Origin: Hungatella sp. UBA7603
GTDB taxonomy: Bacteria > Bacillota > Clostridia > Lachnospirales > Lachnospiraceae
DNA length: 64,000 nt
Assembly: GCA_002478865.1 (NCBI GenBank)
Contig: DLJZ01000002.1
Coordinates: 408,669-472,668, forward strand
Direction of reading: 5' to 3'
Positions 7,296 through 21,200 of this stretch are shown here, one piece after another (within the stretch, counting starts at the first letter, position 1; every line of letters begins with the position of its first letter). The notes beneath the pieces are model-generated. The model was not told the origin of the DNA. It ran no database searches and worked only from the letters and a program-made list of their open reading frames with translations. The position numbers and the translations under genes were made by a program.

Positions 7296-8459
7296 TTATG
7301 AATATATGATTGGAGATTTGCAATAATCGCATTCCACGATATCACCTTGTGAAACCACATTCTTTCCTCCGCAGCTATTGCAAATAATTACTTTACTGGG
7401 TTTTTTCTTTGGCTCGCTTTTAGCAGGAGTATTTTCTTTACTGACATTTTGTTTGCTCCTGTTGCTATTATCCTCATTTGACCCGTTGGTATTTATTTTA
7501 AGCATTCTATTTTCATGGTCAATGCAGGCATTCTTCAGATATCCCTCTGTTATCATGCCTTCTAATTCCCTTACTGTCTTTGCATAGGGTAAAGAATATT
7601 CTGATGCAATCCCATCAATGAAAATGACACCATTGCTGGATAACAGATCTAAGTATCTTTCATATCTCGCGGCGTCTTTTTTTAAGTTTAACCCCTTAAC
7701 AAATAAGAGTGAACCTGGCAATAGAAAGAACAACGTACTTACAAAGATATTATAGGCAGATGGATCTGCAGTTATAACAATAAACCATAACATAAGTCCT
7801 ATTGCTAACATAAAACTGGCAAGAGTTCTGGCTACTACGCTATTTTTATAGGCACCCTCTTTATCTTGATACAATTTTTTAATCAACAAAATAAAACCAA
7901 CAGGGGGAACAAGCATAATTAATATTAAGACTACTGTCCAGGAAGTGACTTTATTCCCTTTATTTTTTTCTTCAACGTTTTTATAAGCACCTACTATATT
8001 GTCATTTTCTTCTCCTATAGAAGAACCGGTATGTATAGAATTAGTATTTTTCTTTACTGAATTTAGAATGATACGATTTGTCTCATAGTTTATAAAAGCA
8101 TTTTTGAAGAATTTCCATTTTATCATTTGTTTTAAATTCTTTAAAACCACCGATTCTGGCTCACATGATAGGGTGGAAAGATGGCTAATAGAAAAGGAAT
8201 CACTAATTAATAGGATCGATGCGTACAGTTTAAAACGTTCCGCAATTTTTTTTCGCTTCATTCCAGACATGATCATTATAATCCAGATTATGTCTAAGGC
8301 AATGAAGACGAATAGCTTCGTTCTTTCATCTTTGAGCGCTGGATTAATAATATATGCCAATGTCCCTAAACCAAATATAAATAAATTAAATATACCAATT
8401 GTTAATTGAACGACCTCCAAAACCTTACTTTTAAAGACTGCATGATTAGAACTATTCAT
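7296..8459 (-). CDS. Membrane protein with duplicated (TM pair plus winged-helix-like) module and C-terminal zinc ribbon
   Basis: This 387-residue protein has two similar halves. Half 1 (about 13-130) has two hydrophobic segments (LTIGIFNLFIFGLGTLAYII and LFVFIALDIIWIIMIMSG) and then a helical domain ending VVLKNLKQMIKWKFFKNAFI. Half 2 (about 170-310) again has hydrophobic segments (WTVVLILIMLVPPVGFILLI, LASFMLAIGLMLWFIVIT, IFVSTLFFLLPGSLLFVKGL) and then KTVRELEGMITEGYLKNACI. The two soluble parts align with the same spacing and read like small winged-helix or PCI-like domains. A Ser/Lys-rich linker leads to a C-terminal zinc ribbon (CNSCGGKN, then CDYC). I know no named family; a membrane-tethered sensor or scaffold is a guess. 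Confidence 0.68.
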   Translation of the reverse strand: MNSSNHAVFKSKVLEVVQLTIGIFNLFIFGLGTLAYIINPALKDERTKLFVFIALDIIWIIMIMSGMKRKKIAERFKLYASILLISDSFSISHLSTLSCEPESVVLKNLKQMIKWKFFKNAFINYETNRIILNSVKKNTNSIHTGSSIGEENDNIVGAYKNVEEKNKGNKVTSWTVVLILIMLVPPVGFILLIKKLYQDKEGAYKNSVVARTLASFMLAIGLMLWFIVITADPSAYNIFVSTLFFLLPGSLLFVKGLNLKKDAARYERYLDLLSSNGVIFIDGIASEYSLPYAKTVRELEGMITEGYLKNACIDHENRMLKINTNGSNEDNSNRSKQNVSKENTPAKSEPKKKPSKVIICNSCGGKNVVSQGDIVECDYCKSPIIYS

Positions 8460-8929
8460 GAAATTTCACCTGCCCACATTACTTTTATTAACTCAAATTA
8501 TCAACCTAATCAATTTTTTCTATTATAGCATTACAATCACATTATTTAAATTGATTTTAAATTTTTTGTATTTAATTATGTTCTAGAACCGTATCAACAT
8601 AGGTAAGAATCTATGATAATAAATGTTAACATATATTTATACCGTAAAAAAAATATCATTGTCTCTGATTTAATACCTAATGTAATCCTTAATATAATTC
8701 GTATATAAAAATAAATCGGAAACTTTTTCCCTTTTCTCATCCCCATATTTTATAAAGAATTGTACATACTATAATTATTTTCAATCTTAGTGATAGTAAG
8801 CTATATTTGAAATAATCATATTTATAATATTTCAAGTAACAACACTTGCCCCCTATCTTTTATATTCAACATGAAAGCTGAGGAACCATACAGGAACTTA
8901 AGTCAAACATATAGAAAGGACTCTATCTT
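8460..8929. other. AT-rich intergenic region, no gene seen
   Basis: 470 bases between divergent genes. I see no open frame with a ribosome-binding site. An 8-bp inverted repeat (TTGAAATA at 8807-8814, its complement at 8828-8835) is the only structure noted, and it may be chance. Confidence 0.5.
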
Positions 8930-9466
8930 ATGAAAAAAGCAATGGTAATCTTATTAAGCACTACTCTTCTCCTATCTTTAACCGCCTGCAAAAACTTTTC
9001 TACAAAGAATGAAGCCTCCACTCTCTCCGAGGAGGGAAAACCAGCCCTCAGTAATAATGTAGCTTTGCCTAACCCCTTTATTGATTGTGCTACCATTGAA
9101 GAAGCTGAGAAAATCGTAGGTTTTAAAATCTCCACCCCCCATATTCTTCCAGAGGGTTATACGCAAGCTAGCATTCAGGCGATCGAAAATGGAATTGTAC
9201 AAATTATCTACACGAATGGAGAAAATGAAATCATTTACCGCCAAGGAAAGGGAAACGCAGATATAAGCGGTGATTTCAATGAGTATACAGAAAAAAATAT
9301 AGAAGAATTAAACCACATACAAGTTATTCTGGAAGGTGATTCTGGTAATGTGAAAAAAGCCACATGGCAAGACGACAAATTTACTTTTTCAATCACGGTT
9401 AACAATGGGAATGGAGGTTTTAATGAAGAAGTAATTAACGATATGATAGAAAGTGTGAACCCTTAG
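8930..9466 (+). CDS. DUF4367-like lipoprotein
   Basis: This 178-residue protein has a short basic N terminus, a hydrophobic segment and a lipobox (LTAC), so it is probably attached to the outer face of the membrane. The mature part has a beta-rich domain with ISTPHILPEGYTQ, IIYTNGENEIIYRQGKG and a final helix (VINDMIESV), matching my recollection of DUF4367, often found in lipoproteins and anti-sigma-factor proteins. An AAAGGA site precedes the ATG. It is a single-gene unit with a perfect-stem terminator shared with tRNA-Arg. Role unknown. Confidence 0.72.
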   Translation: MKKAMVILLSTTLLLSLTACKNFSTKNEASTLSEEGKPALSNNVALPNPFIDCATIEEAEKIVGFKISTPHILPEGYTQASIQAIENGIVQIIYTNGENEIIYRQGKGNADISGDFNEYTEKNIEELNHIQVILEGDSGNVKKATWQDDKFTFSITVNNGNGGFNEEVINDMIESVNP

Positions 9467-9540
9467 AATGGGAAACATTAAAACATGGTTTCATAACCTC
9501 TTTTTCATCTTACTTTCAATACAACAAAGGATCTATGAAA

Positions 9541-9582
9541 AGAAAAGCCGAAAACCAGCAAATTCAGGTTTTCGGCTTTTCT
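9541..9582. terminator. Bidirectional terminator between the lipoprotein gene and tRNA-Arg
   Basis: A 16-bp perfect stem (9541-9556 with 9567-9582) and 10-base loop, with T-rich tails on both strands. Confidence 0.85.
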
Positions 9583-9587
9583 AATTA

Positions 9588-9661
9588 CGTTCCCGAGGTG
9601 ATTTGAACACCCGGCCTACCGCTTAGGAGGCGGTCGCTCTATCCAGCTGAGCTACGGAAAC
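9588..9661 (-). tRNA. tRNA-Arg (anticodon CCU)
   Basis: On the minus strand the acceptor arm GTTTCCG pairs with CGGGAAC (one T-G pair). The D arm is GCTCAGCTGGATAGAGC, the anticodon stem ACCGC/GCGGT holds the loop CTCCTAA (anticodon CCT in DNA), and the T arm contains GTTCAAATC. No CCA is encoded. It reads codon AGG. Confidence 0.93.
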
Positions 9662-9702
9662 ATTACTGCTAACAGCAATTGCTGCTTCACAGTGCACTAA
9701 TT

Positions 9703-9731
9703 ATTATATTCATAATTGTCCTTTTCGTCAA
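9703..9731 (-). promoter_or_regulatory. Promoter of tRNA-Arg
   Basis: On the minus strand TTGACG (9726-9731), 17-base spacer, TATAAT (9703-9708), about 40 bases upstream of the tRNA. Confidence 0.75.
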
Positions 9732-9747
9732 GACATAACTTCCATTA

Positions 9748-10632
9748 TTATAATTTCACTTTAAAATTTAAGTCTCCCTGCATCCAAATCTGTCCTTTGA
9801 ACCTGCGTCCTACCTCAGGGGTTCCCACCAAATCTTTTTTGGCGATACCAACATGGAAGATCAAATCGCTGCACTCTAAGGTAAAATCATAGACCTCTTC
9901 TTCTGTGATCTTGTTTTTCTTCTCATCAATCTTAATGATCTCACCAATAATCGAATACTGGTCGCATTCTATGCCACAAGGCATAAAGCAAGAATCAATG
10001 ATAGAATAAAGATCTTCCTTCATCGCTCTTCTGGAAGCCTGAGAATATAAATCAATATCTTCAATGGTGAGGGTTTCCATGGCATCCTCATCTCCATTTT
10101 TCGCAGCCTCTAAAAGAGTGTTGCGGTCTTTGGCTTCAACTCTGGCTTTTGCTCTCTGAGTTTCTGTTTTCTGTATAGGAAGAAGTACCTTACCACTGAC
10201 AGACAGACCGGAAAGGCAAACATCTTTTGTGTCCATGGTTTTATTTTCAATCAAACGCTCACGGCATTCAAGGGAATTGTCTATATAAAATATGAGGGAT
10301 ATACCCACTTTATATTCATCTAAAAGACCGGCATAAGTCTCTCGCTCCGTATGGCGCTGAACGGAACAGGGAACATTTGATGTCATATCACTGGTTTTCA
10401 AATAAGGATAGTAGTAGCTTCTTTGGAAATTCCCTTCCTGGTCCACCTCTCCATACATTACAATCCCCATTCCTGGAGCCACTTCCTTACGAAGCTCACA
10501 AAGATTGGAATCTTCATCAATCTGGATCCGCTTTAAACCGGAAAGATCTTCACAGAGCTGGTCCAAAAGTTTCTCTATGTCCCGGTCTTTCTCATAAAGG
10601 CTAAAACCAATGGTTCTTAGGAATTTGTGCAT
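9748..10632 (-). CDS. DUF3881 family protein
   Basis: This 294-residue soluble protein starts with MHKFLRTIGFS, the signature of DUF3881, a family that I know mainly from Lachnospiraceae. The N-terminal half is mixed alpha/beta (MGIVMYGEVD, YYYPYLKTSD, GISLIFYIDN). A helical, charged stretch at about 165-215 is followed by a beta domain (IECDQYSIIGEIIKIDEKKN, then GRRFKGQIWMQGDLNF) that may be a small barrel. There are no catalytic motifs and no membrane segments. It is probably monocistronic. Function unknown. Confidence 0.75.
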   Translation of the reverse strand: MHKFLRTIGFSLYEKDRDIEKLLDQLCEDLSGLKRIQIDEDSNLCELRKEVAPGMGIVMYGEVDQEGNFQRSYYYPYLKTSDMTSNVPCSVQRHTERETYAGLLDEYKVGISLIFYIDNSLECRERLIENKTMDTKDVCLSGLSVSGKVLLPIQKTETQRAKARVEAKDRNTLLEAAKNGDEDAMETLTIEDIDLYSQASRRAMKEDLYSIIDSCFMPCGIECDQYSIIGEIIKIDEKKNKITEEEVYDFTLECSDLIFHVGIAKKDLVGTPEVGRRFKGQIWMQGDLNFKVKL

Positions 10633-10683
10633 AGAATCATCACCTGCTTTCTGTTTAATCGCATATTTTTCAAAAAAACAATA

Positions 10684-10703
10684 AGGCGAAGAACACTCCG
10701 CCT
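10684..10703 (-). terminator. Possible weak terminator after gdhA
   Basis: A 5-bp stem (AGGCG/CGCCT) with a 10-base loop is followed on the minus strand by TTATTG and a seven-T run, 71 bases past the gdhA stop codon. Confidence 0.4.
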
Positions 10704-10773
10704 CAAGTCTTATCGCTTATTATATACTAAAACCATTCACAATGCCAGTAAAATTTTCTGGATAATATCAGGA

Positions 10774-12135
<1,362 letters not shown>

Positions 12136-12184
12136 TCACTTCAACTGCTTTATAAAATTAAGTTTCTAAAAAATGGCAAAAAGA

Positions 12185-12209
12185 GGCCAGAACTCTCATA
12201 GTTCCGGCC
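12185..12209 (-). terminator. Terminator of the giant surface-protein gene
   Basis: Stem GGCCAGAACT with AGTTCCGGCC (one mismatch), 5-base loop, followed on the minus strand by TCTTTTTGCC. It lies 69 bases past the stop codon. Confidence 0.78.
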
Positions 12210-12278
12210 CCTTTGCCTGTTCACTTCCTGAAGGAAATTATAACAAGTTAATTTAATAAAGTCAATAACTGGTTTGGT

Positions 12279-15200
12279 TTAATTATTCTCCTTTTCTTTG
12301 TTCTTTTTTGTAAGTGCTGCATAAAGAGCCAGCATAAATCCAGATAGCGTAACCATCACTTTTCCTGCGTTATTCTTACGCTCCCCTGTCTTTGGAAGCC
12401 TTGCAAGAGGTACATTTCCATCATCCACCTGCAATAGCTCAACCGACTGGTCTGCAGGAAGATTTGCTAGGGGTACTTGATCTGGCACTATGGTGACCGT
12501 TGGGCTGGTTGGTCTTCTTCCGCCGCCGTCGTCCCGATCTCCTCCTGTACTTATTCTTGCGTCCTGAATGGAGATGGTGAATCGGTTGACACCGTCTAAG
12601 GTGACTGGCGGTATGTTGTTGTTGATGTAGTAACCGGAAGGAGCTTTTGTTTCAATAAAGGTATAAGTATCCTTTGGAAGCCGCTTGATGATAAACTGCC
12701 CATCATCTCCAGTTACAATGGTTCCTGCAACGGATTTATCCGGTGAATAGCCAGCAAAGGATCCCTGATACATCATTACATATCTGCCATCAGATGCTTT
12801 CAATAAAAACTCTGCCCCTTTCAGTCTTAGGTCTGCAAATATTGCATTTGTCTTAAGAACCGTTATGGCTGACGGCATATTTTCCACTGGCCCTTCTGTC
12901 TTTGTTAGCAGGCCAGAGGTGGTATAGAGAACTTCTTTCTTTGTACTTCCAAGGGTAAATTCTCTGGTCCATGGCTGAGTGCCTAAGATATAGCCGTCTG
13001 GGGCTTTTGTCTCAGTCAGTCGGTAAGTTCCATAAGGAAGGTTTTCGATTGCCCCCTTCCCTTGTAGTGCAAGGGTTATGGTAGTTCCCTTTACCTGATT
13101 CAAATCCCAGGATGCTCCCTGAGCCGCCGCTAAGCTGCGGTAGCTATCCCAGGCCCCAGGTACTAAGGTTTCCAGGTTTGTAAGGGTAAATTCTGCCCCA
13201 TTCAGCCTGATGCCTTTTTCCTCTGCATCTACCTTTTCAAGCTCGATTCTTCCTGTGCTGATTTGATTGGTTACAAGCAGCTCCGTTGGTTGGTCATCAG
13301 GTACAGAGACCTTTCCATCGGGATTTTTTAATACGGTAATGGTTCCATCCTTATTTACCCTGATGTAGAAAGGCTCTAAGGAATCGTACCGGTCCGTCGC
13401 AATCTCTTTTAACTGATAATCCCCATGCTTTAAGCCTAGTTTAATAATTCCATCTTCTCCGGTGGTAAATAATCCGGTACCGGAATCGTCCTCTGCGTGG
13501 AACCGTTCTGATCCAAACAAGGATAATAGTCCACCGTCTTCATACTTGCCCGGTCCCAGAATACGAAATTGCATTCCGCTTATGCTTCGGCCTAAATTGT
13601 CCGTCTTACGAAGCTGAATCTCATATTGAGCACGTTCATTTACAATGACGTTGTTATTTCCAAGATCCGCTTCTTTTTGGTCTTCTGTCAGGGTAAAGTC
13701 AATTACGGCTTTTCCGCTCAGGCTTAAATATCCGGTTGGTGCCATCTCCTCTTTCAAGGTATAAGATCCATAAGGAATTCCCTTTAAGGAAATGTGGCCA
13801 TTTACTGCCGTAAACAGGATTTTACCTTCCTCTATTGCCAGGTCATCCATTCCCATATTTTGTAGATCATCCTGGCTCATGTTCTTTAGATTGGAACTAA
13901 AGTCATTCCATGCTCCCTCTACTTGGGATTTCTTTTCTGTAACAGAGAATCTGGCTTCCTTTAACTTTTCTCCGGTTTCTTTGTCTGTCTTATCAAAAAT
14001 CAGCGCTCCGGTGCCGTAACGGTTGGTTATGAAATCATTTCCGTCTGCCTGAATGGTCTCTACGTCACTGTCGTTCTTTAAGGTCACTTGGTAAACGTTA
14101 TCACTACGTTCAAATCCGGTTGGGGCTTTTGTCTCTTTTATATAATAGGTGCCAAGTGGCAGCATCTCTGATTCGCCCGCTCCGTCTGTTCCGGTGATGA
14201 TGGTTCCTTTTTTTGTTACTAAATCCTGGTCAGAATAGATTTCAAACTCGGCTCCAGCAAGCTTCTTTTCATGGTCATGAGCTGAAGTCTTGATAAGTCT
14301 GATTTTCGCCTCGCTTCTTACATCGTATACCACCACAGCGTCTCTGTTTCCGGAAGAAAGTATGGTAATCTTTGTATCTCCGGTGAGAGAATAATTCTCA
14401 GGTGCTTTGATTTCTTTTAAGATGTACTCTCCAGCTGGCAGACGTTTTATGGTTGCTTTCCCATCTGGTCCAATGACAAACCGTGTGGTTTCGTCCTCCT
14501 GATTCTTCACTCCAAGATAAGAGAGAGTATCATTCAGGCTGACATAGTTTCCGTCTTGAGTAACCAGGGTAAATTCAGCTCCAATAAGAAGCTTTTTCGT
14601 AATCTCATCCTGCTTTTCAATGATTAATACATGAGGTTCATTATCTACTCCCTGATTGCCGGTGAGGATAAGGCCTTCTGGACTTTCCAGCTTAAATTCC
14701 TTTCTCCACTCCTTTCCAGGTTCTAAAATATAACCTTCCGGTGCTTTTATTTCTTTTAACGTATAACTTCCATATGGAATCTGAGTCAGGGTTCCGATTT
14801 TATTTGTCTCAGTTCCTGTCACTTTAAACCGGATAAAGAGTGTTCCATCTTCCTCTCCTGACGTCACGCCAGACACTCCCAGACCTGTAATATGCTCCTG
14901 GTAGGCTTTAAACGCTCCTTCAATTAAGGAATTACCGCTAAGCTCAAATTCTGCGCCTGTGATCGTTGTATGGCTTTCCCCATCCCGTTTCTCAATGACA
15001 AGAGGTGCGGTCTTAACTGTATTTTCTACTGAGATATTAATTTCCTTCTGCTGCGAGCTTACTAAGGTAAGTTCTTTTCTCTGGTCCGAGCCAAGTAACG
15101 ATACATTTCCGCCTGCTGCCACTCTTACAAAGAAAGGTTCTATTGATTGGTAACCGTCTGAAGGAAGTTCTTTAATCTTGTAGTCACCATAAGGCAGATT

Positions 15201-18200
15201 CCAGGTGATAAGGCCCTCAGCATCGGTTTCTTTTACTTCATATCCTGTATTGTTTGCATCTTTTAATACAAGACGTTCCTTAGAAAATGGTACCCAGGAT
15301 TTGCCTTCATAGGTTCCAGGCCCTTCAATTGCAAAGGAAATGCCTTTTACCTGTTTGTTGCCTGAGCTATCTGTTTTCCTTAACGTAAGAAGGTAACCAG
15401 CTCTTGTATTGGTGATTATATTACCTGAAATTCCTGGCAATGTCACCTTCTGCCCATCATCGGAAACCGTAAAGTCCAGATCTCCCTGTTTCTTTGTAAT
15501 GTCATACCCTTCTGGTACACGAATTTCTGATAAGGTATAGGAACCATAAGGAATTCCTGTAAGCGTAACGTCTCCGGTCAAGGTCTCAAATTCCATTCCC
15601 CGATCCGTTTCTTCTGCTTTTGCAACTCCCATTGATTTTTGATTCCCTATGACATCTGCGGTGAATGCCTTCCAAGCCAATTCTGGCACGTCAGACTGGG
15701 CCTTTAGTAAAAAGGCTGCCCCTGGTAAACCATTTCCAGTTGCTTCATCCACCTTTTTAAATGTAAGGGATCCCATTTTGTAAGCATTCTTAACCGTAAC
15801 AATACTCGGAATTTTATCTTCTTCTGTCTTAAATTCCTTGCTCTTAAGTACCCAGGCTTTTTGCTCCTTTACTTTAAAGGATTTCATTAGTTCCATCTCT
15901 GTGGACTGGGCATTATCCATCTCAAACCCTTCAGGTGACTGATCTTCTACCACAATGTAATTCCGGTAATAGAATAAATCTCCTGCTTGAAAGACTGCCT
16001 CTCCATCCTCTAAAGTCGTACTTCCTTCTGCTGCGGGAGCGCCTAACACCTTAGTATCTGTAATCGCAGAATTTTGAAGTGTTTCCAACTCTTCATTGGT
16101 ATAAGGTCCATAAATACTAAAATGAACTCCTTTTACCGGATTACCAAGAGAATCGGTCTTCTTCACCTTCACGTTACGGTAAGGTACAAAGCCAATGTCC
16201 TTTGTGGTATCATACTCGCCGGAGGTGGACCATAAGAAGAAATCTTCCGATACATATCCGGTTTTTCCTTCCTTAAAGTTACTGTCAGCACTCTCCGTTT
16301 GGTTCCTTCCGCCATCCCTTAAGGTAGCTGGTGTTCTGGATCGTCCTGCCTCTTTATTCTCTCCATCAGCCATCATAAATGGCTTTGTAAGTTTTAAGAC
16401 CAGATCTTCATAGCCAACAGGCATCTGTCCAGTGGTCACACGAATTCGGTAGTGAGCTGGGTCATCTCCCTTAAGCTTTGATACATTTAATGCCTGGTTC
16501 ACATACCAGCTATTTTCCTCATCCTGGGTAAATTGTGTTCCAGTGATTCCAAAAGGTTTGGCAGGAGTCAATCCACCAAAGGTAAATCTGGCATCTGGAC
16601 CTGCTGCCCCAACCACCTCATCATCTCCGCTCTTTCCATACTTAATCAGGCTGACATTAAAATAGCCGGACGAGAGTACTGGTAAAAGATCGGTTAGAAG
16701 GTGATCTCTGGATGGTTCTGTATGTTGTATCCCTCGGTTGATTTCATCAATAAAGATGCGTCCGGAGACTTTTACATCACCTGGTACTAAAAGGACCTGA
16801 GTCGAATTGCTGTTTTGCATCTGTCCAGTGGGTTTTTCGTTTCCGTTCTTTCCACCTTCTCTATAGCTGTAGGTGAGAGCAAAGTCATTGACTGCATATC
16901 CATAGGCAACTTCTTCAAGTTCCTTTGACGTGTTATATGGCACTGTAGTTTTGTAAACAATTACCAGATTTTCTCCTGGTGCCAGGTAGAAGTCCTTATC
17001 CGTGATCTTTAACCGGAAGGCGCTAGGATCGCTGCCACTGCCGGACCAGAAACCATTGCCATTGTCGCTTAAGACTCCATTTTTTGCAGCTTTTACTGTG
17101 TTTTTGTTGTCAAATGCCTGATTGGAATAAGACATCTGATAATTAAAGTCTTCAACCTTTCGCCCAGGATCGCTATCATCCTTCTTATTTTCAATGGATA
17201 AGGACTGGATATTTTCAAACCGTATCCGGTAATCACTTAAACGGTCGTTGCTATCAGCATTTAAATCTCCTTTCGTCGGAAGGATATCCATAAGCTGAAG
17301 ACTGGAAACGTAATTGGTACTAGAATCATTGTTAATAGTTAGTCGGTATAAGACAGAACCATCGTAGGAGGTATCTCCGTCTCCGTCAATGGTCTTAGCT
17401 GTTCTGCCTGCCGTTGTACCAGATACAAATCTGGTGTCTAAATTACCTTTCACTTCTTTAAAAAGCCTTAGGCCTGTTCCCGTGCTCATGAAATTTTCTG
17501 CGGAATCAGAAACGTATCCGTAAGAGCGGTACTTCTCCTCTGGAAGGAGCACTCCACTTGGCAGGTCAGCACTTGGCCACTGGTCTCCTGAATTGGTTTC
17601 TACCATAAAGGAGGCACCCGTTTTATTGAGTGAGAAAGCTGGCTGAAGAACGTCACTGGTGACATAAAGCTTATTTAAAATGTTTTTGCCATAGCTTACA
17701 ATATTACCTGCTACCTTTGCCTGAACCCCTACGGTGACCTGTTCATTTTGTTTTAACTCTCCACTTAATACGATGAACAGGGTTTCCTGACCCGTAAGAG
17801 CATCCACCTTTTTCACAGTCTTTTCAATTCCTACTCCCTGAGGCCCTTTGACAATGGAAACAGCTTTCAAGATACGGTCTTCTCCATCCACCTCTCCAGA
17901 GACTGTAACCCCTTCTGGTATGTGGTCAATGAGTACGGGTTTTCTCATAGGGACGATGTCTGGATCATTGCTTTTAGTCACATTTTTCACCGTTAAGGTG
18001 TAATTTAATATGTCATTTGCCTGAACTTCTTTCATCGGAGTCACATTTTTCTCTGCTGTAATCACAGGCGCCTTGCTCTGGACGATAGGAATATTAACAA
18101 AAGAAGCCTGCATTTTTGTCTTTATTTCCTGGCTTAATGTTCCTTTGCTGTCCCATTCCCGGTAGCTGATGGTAGAATCTGCCTGGTTATTAATGTATTT

Positions 18201-21200
18201 AATCTCTTCTTTATAACTTCCATTGGATAGCTTTGCATCCTGGCGGAACAGCTTTACGCCAACCTCTACGCTTCCTGGCGTGAAGTCCTGACCGAGAATG
18301 TATTTGTGCTCCGTTGAGTTTTTCAACGTATCATCCCGGTAGCTAATCTGGAACGACTTAACATTCTTTCCGCTAACAGGTCGGATCAGACCGATTTCAC
18401 CGTCACCGGATACCTTAACGCTCTGTACTCCTCCCACTTGGGTTCCCTTAAAGTCATAGAAGGTCACATCTGCCATAATGGTTCCGGTCTTCCCTCCACG
18501 TATCCGGTTTTGTTCCGTTGATTTTCCAGGTTTTATAGAGGTTATGGTGTACTTTTCGTTGGTGTACTCAGAATCCGGAAGAACGTTCTTACCACTGTCA
18601 AGCATGGTAAGTCCAAGGTCCCTTATGACAAATCCATCCAAAGGAATTGTGTTGGTCACATGGGGAGTCAGAGTATAGGTTGCTGTCTGACCGTCATTCC
18701 ACCATAGATCCTTTAATGATGCGGTAAGAGATGTCTTTTCCAAGGTCACATCTGTTTTCTGTTTCACATTGGTAAATTCAAGGGATCCAGGTATGGTTCC
18801 TTTTTCGATTGTCACCTCTTTTTTATAGACCGTTCTCTCATCGTCCCGGTTAATAATATAGCCATTTTGATTTTCCAGAACCTGTGTTTCTTCTATCTCA
18901 TACGTACCAGGAAGAAGTTGTATGGTGGTTCCGGTTTCGCCGTATGCCACAGGAATCACATCTCCCACCTGGTTTCCGGTCTTTTTATCCGTTACCTTGA
19001 TGGTTACTTTGATGGATGCATCCGGGTTATCTTGCCTGTTAATATCATTTTTAAATATCTTAAGTGGCAGCGCCTCCTGATTATGGGCTTTGAATTCATA
19101 TACCCCTGGTAGGATCGTATTCTCATCAGCCAGCACATAAAGTTCCTGACCGCTAATAATCCCGCCGTCCTTGCTCACATCTGTGATGACTGGTTTTATA
19201 GTCCCTTTTTCTCCACCAAAGGAATCCATACGGTACTTTAGGAATCCTTGATCCTTCTCCTCTACCTCTTTCACTGCATAAGCTTCTAATGGTTCTATGG
19301 AAAGTCCTAAGAAGGATACTTTTCCACTACTATCTGTAAGGCCCTGTGATACATAGGTCCATGTTCCAGAAGAGGATTTTTTATAAAGCTCAAAGGTTAT
19401 GCCTGGTTTTAGTGCTTCTCCGGTTCCATTTCCGCTGTACTTGGTTACCCATAAGTCCACTCCGCTCTTGTTTGGCATGGTGACTTCTGTGGTCTTCCCA
19501 GTCTCTGCTAGGAGCCCTCCTTCTGGGAAAGCAGTCTTAATACTAATATAACCAGCTGGAGCACTTACTTCCTTGATGTAATACTGACCGTCATGGTGCT
19601 GCTTTGTAGAAAATACGATTTCATAACTACCACTTTGGCCAATCTCGGTGAAGTCTCCTACCTTATTGTTAAACTCAGGATCGCTATAAAGCTGGAAGAC
19701 TCCGCCAGTTAACTTCATAGTCGAATCTTCTGACTTCACCTTTGTTAAGACTACCTTTGCTTTTGCATATCGGTTCTTAACCGTAACTGATACGGGAGCC
19801 TTGGAAGTAAAATCAGCTGCTCCTCCTGCCTGGAAATATCCATCTGCAAAGAGAGTTCCATTCTCCACTCCGTTATCGGATGAAAGTACCCAATCTGCCT
19901 GCTCCTGTTCCTTTAAGTAGTAGGCTCCGCCTTCTGGATTTTGAGGCAGCAATACGCTTTTACTTCCGGTATAATGACCATCTTTAGCTATGAACTGGTT
20001 AATCTTAACTTGAACCGGCGTTCCGTTTTCGTCAAGAACTGGTTGATATGCATTGTTTCCATAAGTATAAACATCAAATACAATCTGAGCCGGTAGCTTC
20101 TCTTCTAACTTATCGTCTTTTTGGAAGCCTTCCCCGAACTCCAGATTCTTTGTTATGGTAAGCTCTACCTTTTTCCTGTTATCAATGGAGATGGTTGTGT
20201 CTTTATAAGCAGGCCCCATATCTCCAGTTACTGCAACAATCACAGGTCTTGTATCCTTGGTATAACCTTCCGGTGCTTTTTCCTCTGTGATTCGATACCA
20301 TCCTGGTGGGCAATCCTTTAACGCGTAGGAGCCGTCCCCCTGGTCTAGAAGTTTACCATTTGCCAGTGCAAACCCCTGCTCCGGCTTTTTATACCCAGGA
20401 TCTTCTACGTCTGCAAGCTGACCCTGAGCGTAATCAATTCCTGCACGGAACTTCATATACTCAACCTTAAATGATGCTCCCTTTAAGCTTGCATCGCTTT
20501 GATTCGTCTCCCCATCTTTCTTATAGATTAAGAGTTCAGAAAGCCTTGGGTTTTTAACAGTCAATGTGGAGAGGTTTCCAGTCACAATTGCATTTTCGGG
20601 CCATAGAGCTACCTTCTCTCCGTCTGCCTTTGGAGAATAGCCCACAGCAACCCTCTGAGACTCAAAATAACCATCCGTAACCAGCTTTGTGGCATCAGTG
20701 CTTAAATCTTCCTTTAACAAGGTGTATGGTCCACTCTCAAGCCCTGAGAACCTGGCAACGTATCTGCCATCTTCTGTTTTTACAACCGTGGCATTTAGCG
20801 TGGAACCGGTGTCTCTTTTAATGGTGAATCCAATTCCCTTAAGTCCATCCGGCTTTTCTCCGTTCCAAGTCATCTTTTCAATCTCAAGATTAGGGCGTTC
20901 CGGGTTATATACATTGACTGTAAGGGGAGAACTTCCTACGGTGAAATAGCGGTAAAGGCCAACCTGGCCATTGTACATGGTAAGATAAGTTTTCGCTAAA
21001 TGATCAGGCAGAATTTCTCTTATGCGGTAATGTCCTGAGGAAAGTCCTCCTGGTATGACAACACGCCCATCACTTGTTGTTGTATAGGTTTGGGCCTTAA
21101 TGTACTCATACCCCGTATCCTTCCACTGATACTTCCATAATTCCAATGTTACCCCACTTAGAGGGGTTCTAGTTATGTTCAACCCGTCAAGGGCATCATC

